Assembly (NCBI GenBank): GCA_037146835.1
Contig: JBAWWI010000002.1
Span: forward strand, 7,733-71,732
DNA length: 64,000 nt
Reading direction: 5' to 3'
Origin: IMCC26256 sp037146835
Lineage (GTDB): Bacteria > Actinomycetota > Acidimicrobiia > IMCC26256
The notes below the pieces were generated by a model, which saw only the letters and a program-made list of their open reading frames with translations, had not been told where the DNA came from and did no database searches. A program made the position numbers and the translations under genes. Shown one piece after another: positions 18,280-27,700 of the stretch. Position 1 is the first letter of the stretch. The number at the start of each line of letters is the position of its first letter.

Positions 18280-19169
18280 GAGCCATCTCGATTTGTAATC
18301 TCACCGATAATGCCCGCAGTGTTGAATACCCAATTAGCGCGACCACTACTGCTCACGAGCGAGGGCAGTCGCTTGATAATTCCAATTCCAGCGCGAGCAG
18401 TGTTGCCTGCCGGGATAGAGAGGCCATCGGCATTGAATCGTCTCCGCAAGATCGGCCTGATGCGCCCATACGCAAGACCTTGATTCCAGAGGCTTCGCAA
18501 GGATGTGCGGTACCGATAATGGATTATCGCAGACTCCGCATACGTGAGATTTATGCCACTGCGCCAGCAACGATAGGAGAACTCGATATCCTCGCCCGCG
18601 GATAGCGACTCGTCGAATCCTCCTACAGTCTCGATCACGTGCCGTTGAATACCAAGATTGCAAGAGTGAGCAAACTGAAAAATTCCTGAGTAAGACCCAG
18701 GGCCAAGTGTCAGACGCGAGCCTCGCGTCTCAATTACTCGCGCTGGATTTAGCCGCTTAATCTCTAATGCGCCGGCAACAAACGGAGATTCATTTAGCGC
18801 AGCCGCCATAGCGGAGAGCCACCCCTGAGCCACGACATCATCTGCATCCACTGTCACGATGGAGGGAGCAGTTGAGGCCGCAATACCAAGGTTACGAGCC
18901 GCAGAGACACCCAAGCCACGCCCTAATACGATTCGGATATTGGGCCACTCTGCGCAATACGCATCGACTATTGATCTAGTTCCATCGGTAGATTCGTCAT
19001 CGACAACGACAACCTCCCATGCGAGCGCTGTCTCCTGTGCACAGATTGCATCTAATTGCTCAGAGATAGTCGCAGCCGCATTTCTTGCTGCGATCACGAT
19101 ACTGATCGCCGGACTAATTGCTGGAGTGTTTCCTGAAGTATTTCCCGAGGAGTTTGCTGGAGTCTTCAA
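18276..19169 (-). CDS. GT2 glycosyltransferase, tandem paralog B
   Basis: A 297-residue protein with ISIVIAARNAAATISEQLDAI, VVDDESTDGT, TVDADDVVAQGW and AGEDIEFSYRCW. The N-terminus carries a short repetitive leader (SSGNTSGNTPAISPAIS) before the first beta strand, absent from paralog A. The two genes share order and the same C-terminal LWNQGLAYGRIRPILRR region. Coupled to the GT gene upstream by ATGA. Confidence 0.83.
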   Translation of the reverse strand: MKTPANSSGNTSGNTPAISPAISIVIAARNAAATISEQLDAICAQETALAWEVVVVDDESTDGTRSIVDAYCAEWPNIRIVLGRGLGVSAARNLGIAASTAPSIVTVDADDVVAQGWLSAMAAALNESPFVAGALEIKRLNPARVIETRGSRLTLGPGSYSGIFQFAHSCNLGIQRHVIETVGGFDESLSAGEDIEFSYRCWRSGINLTYAESAIIHYRYRTSLRSLWNQGLAYGRIRPILRRRFNADGLSIPAGNTARAGIGIIKRLPSLVSSSGRANWVFNTAGIIGEITNRDGS

Positions 19170-20278
19170 TTATTGCCCTCGCGTGTTGAGACCAATTCCA
19201 CGAGGAGCTTCTCAAACTCTCCAACGATCACCTCAGGATTTACCTCAGAGCGTTCAGAGTAAGTGCGCGCCGTTACTACGAAGCCATCGTAAACGGCCGC
19301 CCCAAGTAGATAGCGCAGCGCGGTAACCCAATCGGCAACAGGTGCATCGGCATCTACGCATAAGCCACCTGGGCCGATTGCCTCTACTAGCGCTTCAACA
19401 CTTGAACCAAGCACGGGTATTCCATTGGCCTCTGCCTCTAGAACAACGCGAGGGCGACCGTTGGTTAGGTAGGGAGCAAGCAGCACAGCGGCATCGCCAT
19501 AAAGGCTCTTTGGGTCGTCGGTACGCGGGCGCAACTCGACATTGGCTAGTCCTTCGCAAGCATCCTCAAGCCACTTACGCTCCTCCTGCTCGAGAGGCCA
19601 CGACTCTACGAATGCGAAACGAATCTCCGGGCATTCACGAGCTAGCGCCACAGCGACCTCCCTCCCCGAGATCTCCACAGGATTTATGAAAAGCACAACC
19701 TCTCTAGTTGTCTCAACCCGAATACGGTCTAGCGATACCACTGACGGGAGAAAGTGTGCGTCGAAGCCAAGCGCATTGGCACGTTCTTTCAGAGTCGCAG
19801 CATTAGCAAGCAGCAGATCCGGCGGCGCATTTGAGATATCGAGGTGTCCAATCGCTGATTCCTCTCTGAGGTAGAGCACGGACGCAATGCCAGCGGCCCG
19901 CAGGTCCTCCCTAATGCTTCGCCATGCCATGCGACCGATGCTTGCCACTACAACGACGTCCCATGTTTGACTCCGTAAAAATTTTTGCATCGAATTCTCG
20001 GGGAGAATCGTGGACCACACGCGGACCGCTCCATCCTCGACTAAACGTCGCCCTCGACCGATCAGGCCCGCTACACGCCAGACGGGTTGGGCAAAAACTT
20101 TAGGGAGCCTCACCGCTTTGTTCACAAGGCGATGCTGGAGCATCCACCTTCTCGGCGCAGTCTCTACTCGCAGCAGTACCTCAACCTCATGGCCTCGCGC
20201 ACCCATACCCGCTGCCAACTCACGTGTACTCATTGCGGAACCACCCACGGCAGTCCCCGATAAGAAGAGGATGCGCAT
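19166..20278 (-). CDS. GT-B glycosyltransferase, GT4-like
   Basis: A 370-residue protein beginning MRILFLSGTAVGGSAMSTRELAAGMGARGH, a typical GT-B N-terminus. A C-terminal PYLTNGRPRVVLEAEANGIPVLGS segment stands where GT4 enzymes have their donor-binding E-x7-E motif, although the first glutamate is not obvious. It heads the minus-strand glycosyltransferase block and is divergent from the sulfotransferase-like gene at 20426. Confidence 0.72.
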   Translation of the reverse strand: MRILFLSGTAVGGSAMSTRELAAGMGARGHEVEVLLRVETAPRRWMLQHRLVNKAVRLPKVFAQPVWRVAGLIGRGRRLVEDGAVRVWSTILPENSMQKFLRSQTWDVVVVASIGRMAWRSIREDLRAAGIASVLYLREESAIGHLDISNAPPDLLLANAATLKERANALGFDAHFLPSVVSLDRIRVETTREVVLFINPVEISGREVAVALARECPEIRFAFVESWPLEQEERKWLEDACEGLANVELRPRTDDPKSLYGDAAVLLAPYLTNGRPRVVLEAEANGIPVLGSSVEALVEAIGPGGLCVDADAPVADWVTALRYLLGAAVYDGFVVTARTYSERSEVNPEVIVGEFEKLLVELVSTREGNN

Positions 20279-20425
20279 GGACTACCTCGATGGTGGGCGT
20301 TTGCTCTGAATCCGAGCAGGCTTGAAACATTACTTCGAATCCCCGAACACTTTGACGCTTACTGAGGCTCCTTCGCCCCAATTTGGCGGCACTCGCCCTC
20401 CTCTAATCGCTGTATTCTCCCAAGC

Positions 20426-21361
20426 ATGTCACGTGTTCTGTTATTAGGGGTACCGCGCTCGGGTACTACATGGGTAGGGCGCGCACTTGGTGCTACCGAT
20501 GGAGCTGCTTATGTAAACGAACCGGACGGCTTTGGCGAGCCACTGGCACTAGGAATCATGTTGAAATACGGCGAGCACCCTCATATCGCTCCTGGCGACA
20601 AAGCAGCCGATTATGAGCGGCTCTGGAGCTCTGCCTTCGGAGGCGGTCTCCCCTCAAGAACCCTTCGCGACAAAGCAGCGCGCTTCATTTATGACAGAAC
20701 CCCCCTCGATGATCGGCGAGCCGCTCGCGCTACAGGAAACATTCCGATGCGCCTGCGAATAGTCAGTTCCCTCGCACAGCCATTTGCAGCGGCACCTGAT
20801 GCAAGGCATGTAGTTGTTAAGACAGTTCAGGGTTGCCTATCTACCGACTGGATCCTTGAGCATTTCGAAGCACGCGTGATCCTCATCGAGCGAAACCCAT
20901 TCAATGTTCTCTCCTCATGGCGAGATCTTGGATTTGTTAGGGAGGGTCGCGAGTTTGACCGTATTGCTTTACTAGCGCGCGAACGCTGGGGCGTAGAGCG
21001 CCCCACGATTGGTGCACCTCACCTAGCGCTTCAGAGTTTTTTCTACGGAGTCCTCTCGGCGAGCCTCAGGGAATCGGCGATGCGCCACCCGGAGTGGATT
21101 CAGACCACTCATGAATATCTATGTGTTGAGTCCCTAGAGCGGTTTAAGTCCCTCGCTGACCAAGTTGGGCTCGAGTGGGGTGAGAGAGCGAATGCATTCA
21201 TTACTGACTCTGATAAAGATGGAACCCCGTTTCGCACGATGCGACGAAGTGCTGATCAACCAGAGCGCTGGCGCGAGCGACTCTCATCTGAGGAGACCCA
21301 AACAATTCGGTCAGTACTTGAGAGTTTCCCTAAGGGTTTGCTCGCAGATATTCCTCAGTAA
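20426..21361 (+). CDS. P-loop sulfotransferase-like protein 4
   Basis: A 311-residue protein starting MSRVLLLGVPRSGTTWVGRAL, with the PAPS loop at 8-15. ARVILIERNPFNVLSSWRDL is a clear 3'-phosphate-binding segment. A TATTCT box at 20412-20417 lies only eight bases before the ATG with no ribosome site, so a leaderless transcript is possible (weak). It is a single gene between divergent and convergent neighbours. Confidence 0.78.
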   Translation: MSRVLLLGVPRSGTTWVGRALGATDGAAYVNEPDGFGEPLALGIMLKYGEHPHIAPGDKAADYERLWSSAFGGGLPSRTLRDKAARFIYDRTPLDDRRAARATGNIPMRLRIVSSLAQPFAAAPDARHVVVKTVQGCLSTDWILEHFEARVILIERNPFNVLSSWRDLGFVREGREFDRIALLARERWGVERPTIGAPHLALQSFFYGVLSASLRESAMRHPEWIQTTHEYLCVESLERFKSLADQVGLEWGERANAFITDSDKDGTPFRTMRRSADQPERWRERLSSEETQTIRSVLESFPKGLLADIPQ

Positions 21362-21399
21362 TTTCTGAAACATTTCGAGGCAAACGAAGAACCTCGCGA

Positions 21400-21999
21400 T
21401 TAACGACTCGCCTTCGGAGGTAGCAATCGAGCCGGTACACCAACAGCGGTGTAGCCGGCGGGAACATCTTCAAGCACTACTGCGTTGGAGCCGACGACGC
21501 TGCCATCACCAAGATGGACCGCACCAAGCACCTTTGCTCCGGCGTACACGAATACTCCATCGCCTATGACTGGTCGGTCCTCTGGATTAATGAACCCAAT
21601 AGTTACCTGCTGATTAATCCAGCAGTTAGCGCCAACTCGTGAGGCCGCCACGATGGTTGCAAAGCCGTGCTGGATAAATAGCCCTGGCCCAATCTCAGAA
21701 CAAGCAAGGTGGAGCGTCCGCTCACCTGGGTAAATCACGGCGAGAACAGCTGCGATCGCTGCATTGAACGCACCTGCCCGACGTATCCGATAGAAAAGAA
21801 GTGAACGAAATTCTGGGCGCTCAGCGATGAGCGCCAACCGAGAAAATCGCCTAGAAACTGGGGGCTTTAAAATTTTGACCCATCGTTCTACATCTGCCTC
21901 AGAGGCATCTCGCGAAGAACCGCGCGGGGCGAGCATCAGTGGCGCATACCATCCCATGCGTATGAGTAATCGAATGTCACGTACTCCCTTCGCAGCCAC
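21400..21999 (-). CDS. Hexapeptide-repeat acyltransferase, serine acetyltransferase-like
   Basis: A 199-residue protein. The C-terminal half is a left-handed beta helix: IGPGLFIQHG, VGANCWINQQVTIG, IGDGVFVYAGAKVLGAVHLGDGSVVGSNAVV, and a closing VPAGYTAVGVPARLL. The HG pair near LFIQHGFATIV is the usual catalytic site. The N-terminal region is helical, as in CysE. In this setting it more likely O- or N-acetylates a sugar than makes cysteine. The start is GTG and is divergent from the GT4 gene at 22032. Confidence 0.78.
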   Translation of the reverse strand: MAAKGVRDIRLLIRMGWYAPLMLAPRGSSRDASEADVERWVKILKPPVSRRFSRLALIAERPEFRSLLFYRIRRAGAFNAAIAAVLAVIYPGERTLHLACSEIGPGLFIQHGFATIVAASRVGANCWINQQVTIGFINPEDRPVIGDGVFVYAGAKVLGAVHLGDGSVVGSNAVVLEDVPAGYTAVGVPARLLPPKASR

Positions 22000-22031
22000 C
22001 CCCGAATCCTACGGCCAGTGAGGACCGACTC

Positions 22032-23180
22032 ATGACCGAGCGCGACCAAACCCTCCGCGACCAAACCCTCACCCCTATTCGAGTCCTTTATCTGGTGAAG
22101 GGACTGGGCCCAGGTGGAGCTGAGCGCTTAATAGTGGCTGCCGCCAGCGCCCATAATCGCTCTGCATTCGCTCTAAGGCTGGCGTACCTTCTCCCTTGGA
22201 AAGACGCATTAGTGCCGGAGCTCGAGAATCTCAAGGTTCCAACAACTTGCTTAAATGTGAGCAGAGAATGGGATCTTCGCTGGGGGATGCGACTCAGGCG
22301 TGAGCTAATCGAGAATCCAGCAGACATCCTCCATGCTCACTCGCCGTATCCAGCAGGGATAGCTCGCCTCGTAGTCCGCACCCTCCCACGCCGCCTTCGC
22401 CCTCGCATCGTCTACACGCTGCACAACACTTGGGGATCGTTCTCCACGCTGACACGTTTACTAAACGGTCTGACCTATGGCCTCGACTCGGCAGATATAG
22501 CAGTGTCGCGAATAGTAAATGAGACGCTCACCCCGAGGCGCCGAGCGCGCACCGAGGTCTTGGTCCACGGAATCCAACTCGACGAGGCACGCTCGCAAAT
22601 GGGAAAGAGAGCCTCTATTCGAAGTGAACTCGGAGTCGCTCCAGACGAGTTCGTAGTGGGCACAATTGCAAACTTCAGGGCACAGAAGGACTACCCAAAT
22701 CTTCTCAATGCCGCGCGTCTCCTGAAAGAGGGTGGTGTGCAGATCCGCATCCTTGCCGTTGGCCAAGGTCCTTTAGAGGAGGAGATGAGAGCGCTCCACG
22801 ATTCAATGGCACTAGGCGATCGCGTACTCCTACTCGGGCAGCGTGACGATGCAGTAGCAGTGCTTGGTGCCTGTGATGCTTTCGTGATGGCCTCGAAGAA
22901 TGAAGGACTTCCAGTCGCAATTATGGAGGCACTTGCCCTCGGCCTCCCGATATGCGCCACCTCAGTTGGAGGAATCCCCGAGGCAGTCACTGATGGAGTT
23001 GAGGGGCAACTTGTTCCACCAAGCGACCCTGAGGCTCTAGCCTCCGCTCTGACAAGGCTCGCAACCGACCCAGCCTTGAGGGACCATCTTTCAGCCGGAG
23101 CACGCGCAGCGGGGCAGCGGTACGACATTCGAACAGCCGTCACCCGTATTGAGGAGATCTATAGGGGGGTTCTGCAGTGA
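22032..23180 (+). CDS. GT4 family glycosyltransferase
   Basis: A 382-residue GT-B enzyme: VLYLVKGLGPGGAERLI in the N-terminal domain, VVGTIANFRAQKDYPNLLNA starting the C-terminal domain, and KNEGLPVAIMEALALGLPICAT containing the E-x7-E donor motif. An exact 15-base tandem duplication at 22041-22070 gives the N-terminal repeat RDQTLRDQTL before the fold begins. It overlaps the following GNAT gene by GTGA. Confidence 0.88.
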   Translation: MTERDQTLRDQTLTPIRVLYLVKGLGPGGAERLIVAAASAHNRSAFALRLAYLLPWKDALVPELENLKVPTTCLNVSREWDLRWGMRLRRELIENPADILHAHSPYPAGIARLVVRTLPRRLRPRIVYTLHNTWGSFSTLTRLLNGLTYGLDSADIAVSRIVNETLTPRRRARTEVLVHGIQLDEARSQMGKRASIRSELGVAPDEFVVGTIANFRAQKDYPNLLNAARLLKEGGVQIRILAVGQGPLEEEMRALHDSMALGDRVLLLGQRDDAVAVLGACDAFVMASKNEGLPVAIMEALALGLPICATSVGGIPEAVTDGVEGQLVPPSDPEALASALTRLATDPALRDHLSAGARAAGQRYDIRTAVTRIEEIYRGVLQ

Positions 23181-24151
23181 GCTCAGATGGCTTGACTATT
23201 AGGAGAGCGCTACCAGCCGACCGCCCCCAGATAATCAAACTCCTTGCAGCATCGCTAGGGCGAGAATCCGATCCTCGTTTTGAGGAGCTCTACTCGTGGA
23301 AGCACGAAGAGAACGCATTTGGAGTATCTGCGAGGTGGGTCGCGTGCGACGGAGAGACCATCGCAGGTTTTCGAGCTTTGATGCGGTGGGAGTTCACTCG
23401 CGGAGACGAATTAGTGCGATCCGTCCGTGCAGTAGATACTGCGACCCACCCCGATTATCAGGGCCAAGGTATTTTCACACGCCTAACTCTCCATGGGATA
23501 GACGAACTGCGCGAAGAAGGGTGCTCATTCGTATTTAACACTCCGAATGAGCAGAGTCGCCCTGGTTACCTAAAGATGGAGTGGCGCGTTGTTGGCCAAC
23601 CACATGTGTTCTTTAGGCCGCGATCGGCAACCGCGGCACTCAAAATGATTCGGTCCCGAACGCCAGCAGAACGCTGGTCATCACCTAGCAATCTCGGCGC
23701 ACCTGCGGCCGAGATTCTGAGTGACGCTCGCTCCCTACAATCGCTGCTCGATTCGCTCCCGAGAGTTTCCTCACTCCGGACAAGGCATACAGCGAAGAGC
23801 CTGGAGTGGCGATACGGGTCCGATCTCCTTAGCTACAGGATCGTTACAGGGGCTGCCGGCATCGAGGACGGGATTGCAGTAGTCAGGGTGAGGCAGCGAG
23901 GAGACGCTCGAGAAGCTGCATTGTGTGAGGTAATTGCCCCGAACGATGACGCGAGAGCAAGAAAGGCTTTGGTTAAAGCAGTTACCAAAAAGGTAGATGC
24001 GGATTATGTGCTCAAGCTTGGGGCTAGTCGCGATGGCCTGCTTCCGCTCCCGAAACAAGGACCAATACTTACTTGGCGTGGAGTCACAGAGACCGATATG
24101 CCTGCTCTTGATAAATGGCTGCTGACACTTGGCGACATCGAGCTTTTTTAA
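23177..24151 (+). CDS. GNAT acyltransferase with C-terminal extension
   Basis: A 324-residue protein. Residues 5-150 form a GNAT fold with VRAVDTATHPDYQGQGIFTRL, the acetyl-CoA-binding Q/RxxGxG region. The remaining 170 residues look like a second, degenerate domain similar in layout to Eis-type proteins. The GTG start overlaps the GT4 stop. N- or O-acylation of a sugar is inferred from context. Confidence 0.7.
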   Translation: MSSDGLTIRRALPADRPQIIKLLAASLGRESDPRFEELYSWKHEENAFGVSARWVACDGETIAGFRALMRWEFTRGDELVRSVRAVDTATHPDYQGQGIFTRLTLHGIDELREEGCSFVFNTPNEQSRPGYLKMEWRVVGQPHVFFRPRSATAALKMIRSRTPAERWSSPSNLGAPAAEILSDARSLQSLLDSLPRVSSLRTRHTAKSLEWRYGSDLLSYRIVTGAAGIEDGIAVVRVRQRGDAREAALCEVIAPNDDARARKALVKAVTKKVDADYVLKLGASRDGLLPLPKQGPILTWRGVTETDMPALDKWLLTLGDIELF

Positions 24152-24174
24152 CTCGCTCCGATAGAAGCCCGTCG

Positions 24175-24891
24175 CTACCCTGCGTCGTCGAACATCGCCT
24201 CGTAGGGAGTGCCTAGGTAGAGCCCTCTGAGTTCGTCAAAGTTTGCGATCACTTCTCGTAGGTCATCGCTGGTGTTCTTAAGTGTCGCCCCAACAACTGG
24301 CAGGCTCCGCACTCCGAGGTATTTGAATACCTTGTCAAACGTTGCGGGAGGGTCAGCACATAGATCTTCATAATCGATGTGCAGGTATGGCCTATCTAGG
24401 CCATCTACGAAACTGCGAATGACCCCTTTCTCCTCTTCTACCGCCTCTAAGCGCGACGCAAAGTCTGCTGCGTCTATCTCAAGCAGGCCAAGCTCCTCGG
24501 AGCCTTCGTAACGGTTCCATCTCCCGGTTCGGTCTCGGAGCACACGTGCGGTAATCCTGCTCACGGCATGCTTTACGTCATTTCTCCGATCCAGAACAAT
24601 GATCTGAGCGTCGTATCGCTTGACGGCTTCGGTGAAGGCTTCTTGGTCAAGCACATCTCGAAGTTTTGTCTTGAAGCCAACCGCCTTGGAGCGGCCAACT
24701 ACTGGGCCGCGCAGATAACGCTCAACCCATGCCCGCTGCGCATCTACGCCTTTTGGACGTAGCCCATCTAAGACCTCACCCTTTGCCTCTACATCGGGGT
24801 GGGAATCAAGAGCGCTGACTAGGAAGGTGCTTCCGGTGCGCCCCGGGAAGAGGATCACGAAGCGAATTAGTTGTGGGCGAGCTACCAACAT
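24175..24891 (-). CDS. P-loop sulfotransferase-like protein 5 (Stf0/NodH-like)
   Basis: About 238 residues from the ATG at 24891, chosen because AGGAGAGG lies upstream; a start at 24936 would add 15 residues. FPGRTGSTFLVSALDSHPDV (from residue 15) is the PAPS loop in the form seen in Stf0 and NodH sulfotransferases. AQIIVLDRRNDVKHAVS gives the 3'-phosphate region. LHIDYEDLCADPPATFDKVFKYLGV is the usual C-terminal segment. It is the sulfotransferase most like known glycolipid sulfotransferases. Confidence 0.8.
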   Translation of the reverse strand: MLVARPQLIRFVILFPGRTGSTFLVSALDSHPDVEAKGEVLDGLRPKGVDAQRAWVERYLRGPVVGRSKAVGFKTKLRDVLDQEAFTEAVKRYDAQIIVLDRRNDVKHAVSRITARVLRDRTGRWNRYEGSEELGLLEIDAADFASRLEAVEEEKGVIRSFVDGLDRPYLHIDYEDLCADPPATFDKVFKYLGVRSLPVVGATLKNTSDDLREVIANFDELRGLYLGTPYEAMFDDAG

Positions 24892-25023
24892 GGATTTCCT
24901 CTCCTGCAAGAGTCCGTAGACTACACAGCGCAACATCGTTCGAGAACCTCCACCAATAGTCCGAGGCGCGGGGAGTCTGAGGGTCCGGTGCCTACAACAT
25001 CTTCACGCAGAATCGCCACAACT

Positions 25024-25863
25024 ATGGCCTCTGGGCTTTCAGAGGGCATCAAACTCGGCATCGGCACCGGAATCAAGGCCGCTGCGGCAACCGCTGATTA
25101 CGCACGCCCTCCTCGGAGCGGAGTCACCGTGCTCATCTACCACCGCGTTGGTCGAAGAGCGAGAGTCGAGATGGATCTCGATGCCCATATCTTCGAGCGC
25201 CAGATCTCCGAACTCGCCGAGGGTGGACGGGTTGTAGATATTGATCGAGGCCTCGCTTATCTCGATGGATCACTCCCCCAGCCTTCCTATAACCCTGTCG
25301 TCATCACCTTCGACGACGGAACCTCCGACTTCGCTGAGATCGCTCTTCCAATACTTGTTAAATACGGAGTCCCAGCCTTGCTATATGTCTCCACTGAGTT
25401 TCTGGATTCAGGGAGAGAGTTCCCGTATGCCGGCACCCCGCTGAGTTGGGATGCCGCTAGAGACACAACCACAACGGGACTCATCACACTTGGCTCGCAT
25501 ACCCATACGCATGCTCTTTTGGACCGCGTCGACGCGGCAACTGCGCGAGACGAGCTCGACCGCTCTATCGAGAGGCTGAGCGAGGAGACAGGCCTTGCGC
25601 CGAAACACTTCGCATACCCGAAGGCCCTCCTTGGCACCCCGGCTGCAGCGGAACTCGTAAGGGAACGGTTTGTCTCAGCATCTATCTCAGGTACTAAGCG
25701 CAATGTATTTCTTGAGTCAGATCCCTACCAACTTGCGCGGTCCCCCATTCAGGCAAGAGATGGAATGCGCTGGTTTCGTCGCAAGGTAGATGGAGGACTT
25801 CGGCTCGAGGACGACCTGCGCGGGCGTATCAATCGACTCCGATACAGAGGGGCAAGCGAGTGA
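25024..25863 (+). CDS. Polysaccharide deacetylase (NodB domain)
   Basis: About 279 residues from the ATG at 25024. A GTG at 24988 with a nearby GAGGG is an alternative. The NodB core is complete: VITFDDG supplies the metal-binding and catalytic Asp pair, and SHTHTH the two metal-binding histidines. No signal peptide or TM helix is obvious, so it may act in the cytoplasm or on a membrane-bound intermediate. It probably removes N-acetyl groups from the glycan or its lipid-linked precursor. Confidence 0.8.
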   Translation: MASGLSEGIKLGIGTGIKAAAATADYARPPRSGVTVLIYHRVGRRARVEMDLDAHIFERQISELAEGGRVVDIDRGLAYLDGSLPQPSYNPVVITFDDGTSDFAEIALPILVKYGVPALLYVSTEFLDSGREFPYAGTPLSWDAARDTTTTGLITLGSHTHTHALLDRVDAATARDELDRSIERLSEETGLAPKHFAYPKALLGTPAAAELVRERFVSASISGTKRNVFLESDPYQLARSPIQARDGMRWFRRKVDGGLRLEDDLRGRINRLRYRGASE

Positions 25864-27077
25864 GCCGACCGCGCCTCATACACGTAACCACTGCGGATAT
25901 AAGCCTCTCTCTCCTTCTAGGGCCTCAACTGCGCGCTTTCTCCGAAGCTGGTTATGAAGTAATCGGCGCATCGGCTCCAGGCCCATTTACCGAGGAGCTT
26001 GAGTCTTGGGGCATTGAGCACCGACCACTCAAACACGCGACCCGCTCAATGGCACCCCATAAGGATGCCGCTGCAATGGGCGAGCTCTACAAACTCTTCA
26101 GGGAACTTCGCCCTGAGATCGTCCACACACATAATCCAAAACCAGGTCTCTACGGACGTATCGCCGCGCGAGCCGCGAGGGTCCCCGTAGTGGTCAATAC
26201 GGTGCATGGCCTATATGCGCTACCTGAGGACAAGCTCGCAAAACGATCGGTTGTCTACTCGCTAGAGCGCCTCGCATCTATGTGCTCGGATGCTGAGCTA
26301 ATTCAGAACCCCGAAGACATAGCAACCCTGCTAAAGATTGGGGTGCCTAGTAAGAAGATTCGTCTCCTCGGCAACGGTGTAGACCTAACGCGCTTCAAGC
26401 CGATCAACGACGGCGATCGAGAGTCATTCGAAGGAACAGCGGATACCCAGCCTGAAACACGGAGTCAAAGCCTGCGCGACAAATTGCGAGGCGAATTAGG
26501 GGTCGGAGCATCGACGGTGCTCTGTGGCGTCGTTGGTCGCCTGGTCTGGGAGAAGGGGTACCAAGAAGTATTTGAAGCTGCAGAGGCGATCAAGCGTCTC
26601 GGGATTGATGCTGTATTTGTAGTAGTTGGGCCGAGAGACCCCGAGAAATCAGATGGCGTAGGCGAGAGGGCAATCGCAGCAGCGGAGGCCAACGGCATTC
26701 GATTCCTAGGCATGCGCTCAGATGTCGAAGACCTGTACAGCGCTATGGATCTCTACGTGCTCGCGTCTTATCGCGAGGGATTTCCGAGGTCCGCTATGGA
26801 GGCGGCAGCATCTGGCTTGCCTGTAATTGCAACTGACATCCGCGGCTGTCGCCAAGTAGTTGATCCAGGTCTAACCGGCTTGCTCGTGCCTCCCCGAGAC
26901 TCTCAAGCACTCACATCGGCAATCTTGGAGATCGTTCAAGACCCGATCAAACGCCTTGAGATGGGTAGGCGCGCTCTATCAAAAGCCAGAGCAGAGTTTG
27001 ACCATCGACGCGTAATCGATATCACCCTAGAAACCTACGACCGACTTCTAGCCGATAAAGGTGTTCGTCCTCGATGA
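25860..27077 (+). CDS. GT4 family glycosyltransferase (PglA-like)
   Basis: A 405-residue GT-B enzyme with VHTHNPKPGLYGRIAARAA, VLCGVVGRLVWEKGYQEVFEAAEAI and SYREGFPRSAMEAAASGLPVIATDIRG, which carries the E-x7-E motif. Gene order (GT4, GNAT, phosphoglycosyltransferase, aminotransferase) resembles Pgl-type loci in which PglA adds the second sugar to a lipid-linked trideoxy sugar. That assignment is an inference. The GTG start overlaps the deacetylase stop. Confidence 0.82.
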   Translation: MSRPRLIHVTTADISLSLLLGPQLRAFSEAGYEVIGASAPGPFTEELESWGIEHRPLKHATRSMAPHKDAAAMGELYKLFRELRPEIVHTHNPKPGLYGRIAARAARVPVVVNTVHGLYALPEDKLAKRSVVYSLERLASMCSDAELIQNPEDIATLLKIGVPSKKIRLLGNGVDLTRFKPINDGDRESFEGTADTQPETRSQSLRDKLRGELGVGASTVLCGVVGRLVWEKGYQEVFEAAEAIKRLGIDAVFVVVGPRDPEKSDGVGERAIAAAEANGIRFLGMRSDVEDLYSAMDLYVLASYREGFPRSAMEAAASGLPVIATDIRGCRQVVDPGLTGLLVPPRDSQALTSAILEIVQDPIKRLEMGRRALSKARAEFDHRRVIDITLETYDRLLADKGVRPR

Positions 27078-27700
27078 GCGAGAAGCCTATGTCCTCTGAT
27101 TATTTGATTCGCTTAGGCACGCAGAGAGATGCGACTGCTTCGTCGGTCCTGCATTCGTCGCGCATCACTGAAGGGTTTCTTCCGACACTTGGTCCTCGAT
27201 TCCTTGGGAGGCTATATCGGCGCATTGCGCTTGACCGAGACTCTTTCTTAATGGTCGCCGAGAAGGACGGGGAGATTCTCGCAATGGCCTCGTGTACTAA
27301 TGACCTTGGTCATCTCTATAGAGCCTTTATTCTGCGCGACGGGTTAATCGCTACAGCAAGTGCCCTTTTTCCGATTATTCGATCCCTACCGCGTGTTTTC
27401 GAGACCCTTAAGTACCCATCACAGGGTGGCCCAGAACTCGCTAAGACTCCCCTGCCCGCGGCGGAGATTCTTGCGGTTGCAGTTAGAGAAGGATCATCAG
27501 GGATCGGAATCGGTCGCCAAATTATGGTTGCTGTGATTGCAGAGTTCACGCGCAGAGGCGTCGAGAGTTTCAAAGTTATTACTAGCTCTGATAATGCAGC
27601 CGCTCTGGCTCTCTACCGGTCTGTAGGTTTTCGCGACACCGCGGCACTAGAGGTGCACGAAGGAACAGAATCACTGGCGCTTGTTTGGAGCAGCGAGTGA
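27074..27700 (+). CDS. GNAT N-acetyltransferase
   Basis: A 208-residue protein with AEILAVAVREGSSGIGIGRQIM, containing the G/S-x-G-x-G acetyl-CoA site, and SSDNAAALALYRSVGF, the conserved C-terminal GNAT segment. Its location beside a DegT aminotransferase makes acetylation of a UDP-4-amino sugar plausible, as done by PseH. The ATG overlaps the upstream stop (ATGA). Confidence 0.78.
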   Translation: MSEKPMSSDYLIRLGTQRDATASSVLHSSRITEGFLPTLGPRFLGRLYRRIALDRDSFLMVAEKDGEILAMASCTNDLGHLYRAFILRDGLIATASALFPIIRSLPRVFETLKYPSQGGPELAKTPLPAAEILAVAVREGSSGIGIGRQIMVAVIAEFTRRGVESFKVITSSDNAAALALYRSVGFRDTAALEVHEGTESLALVWSSE

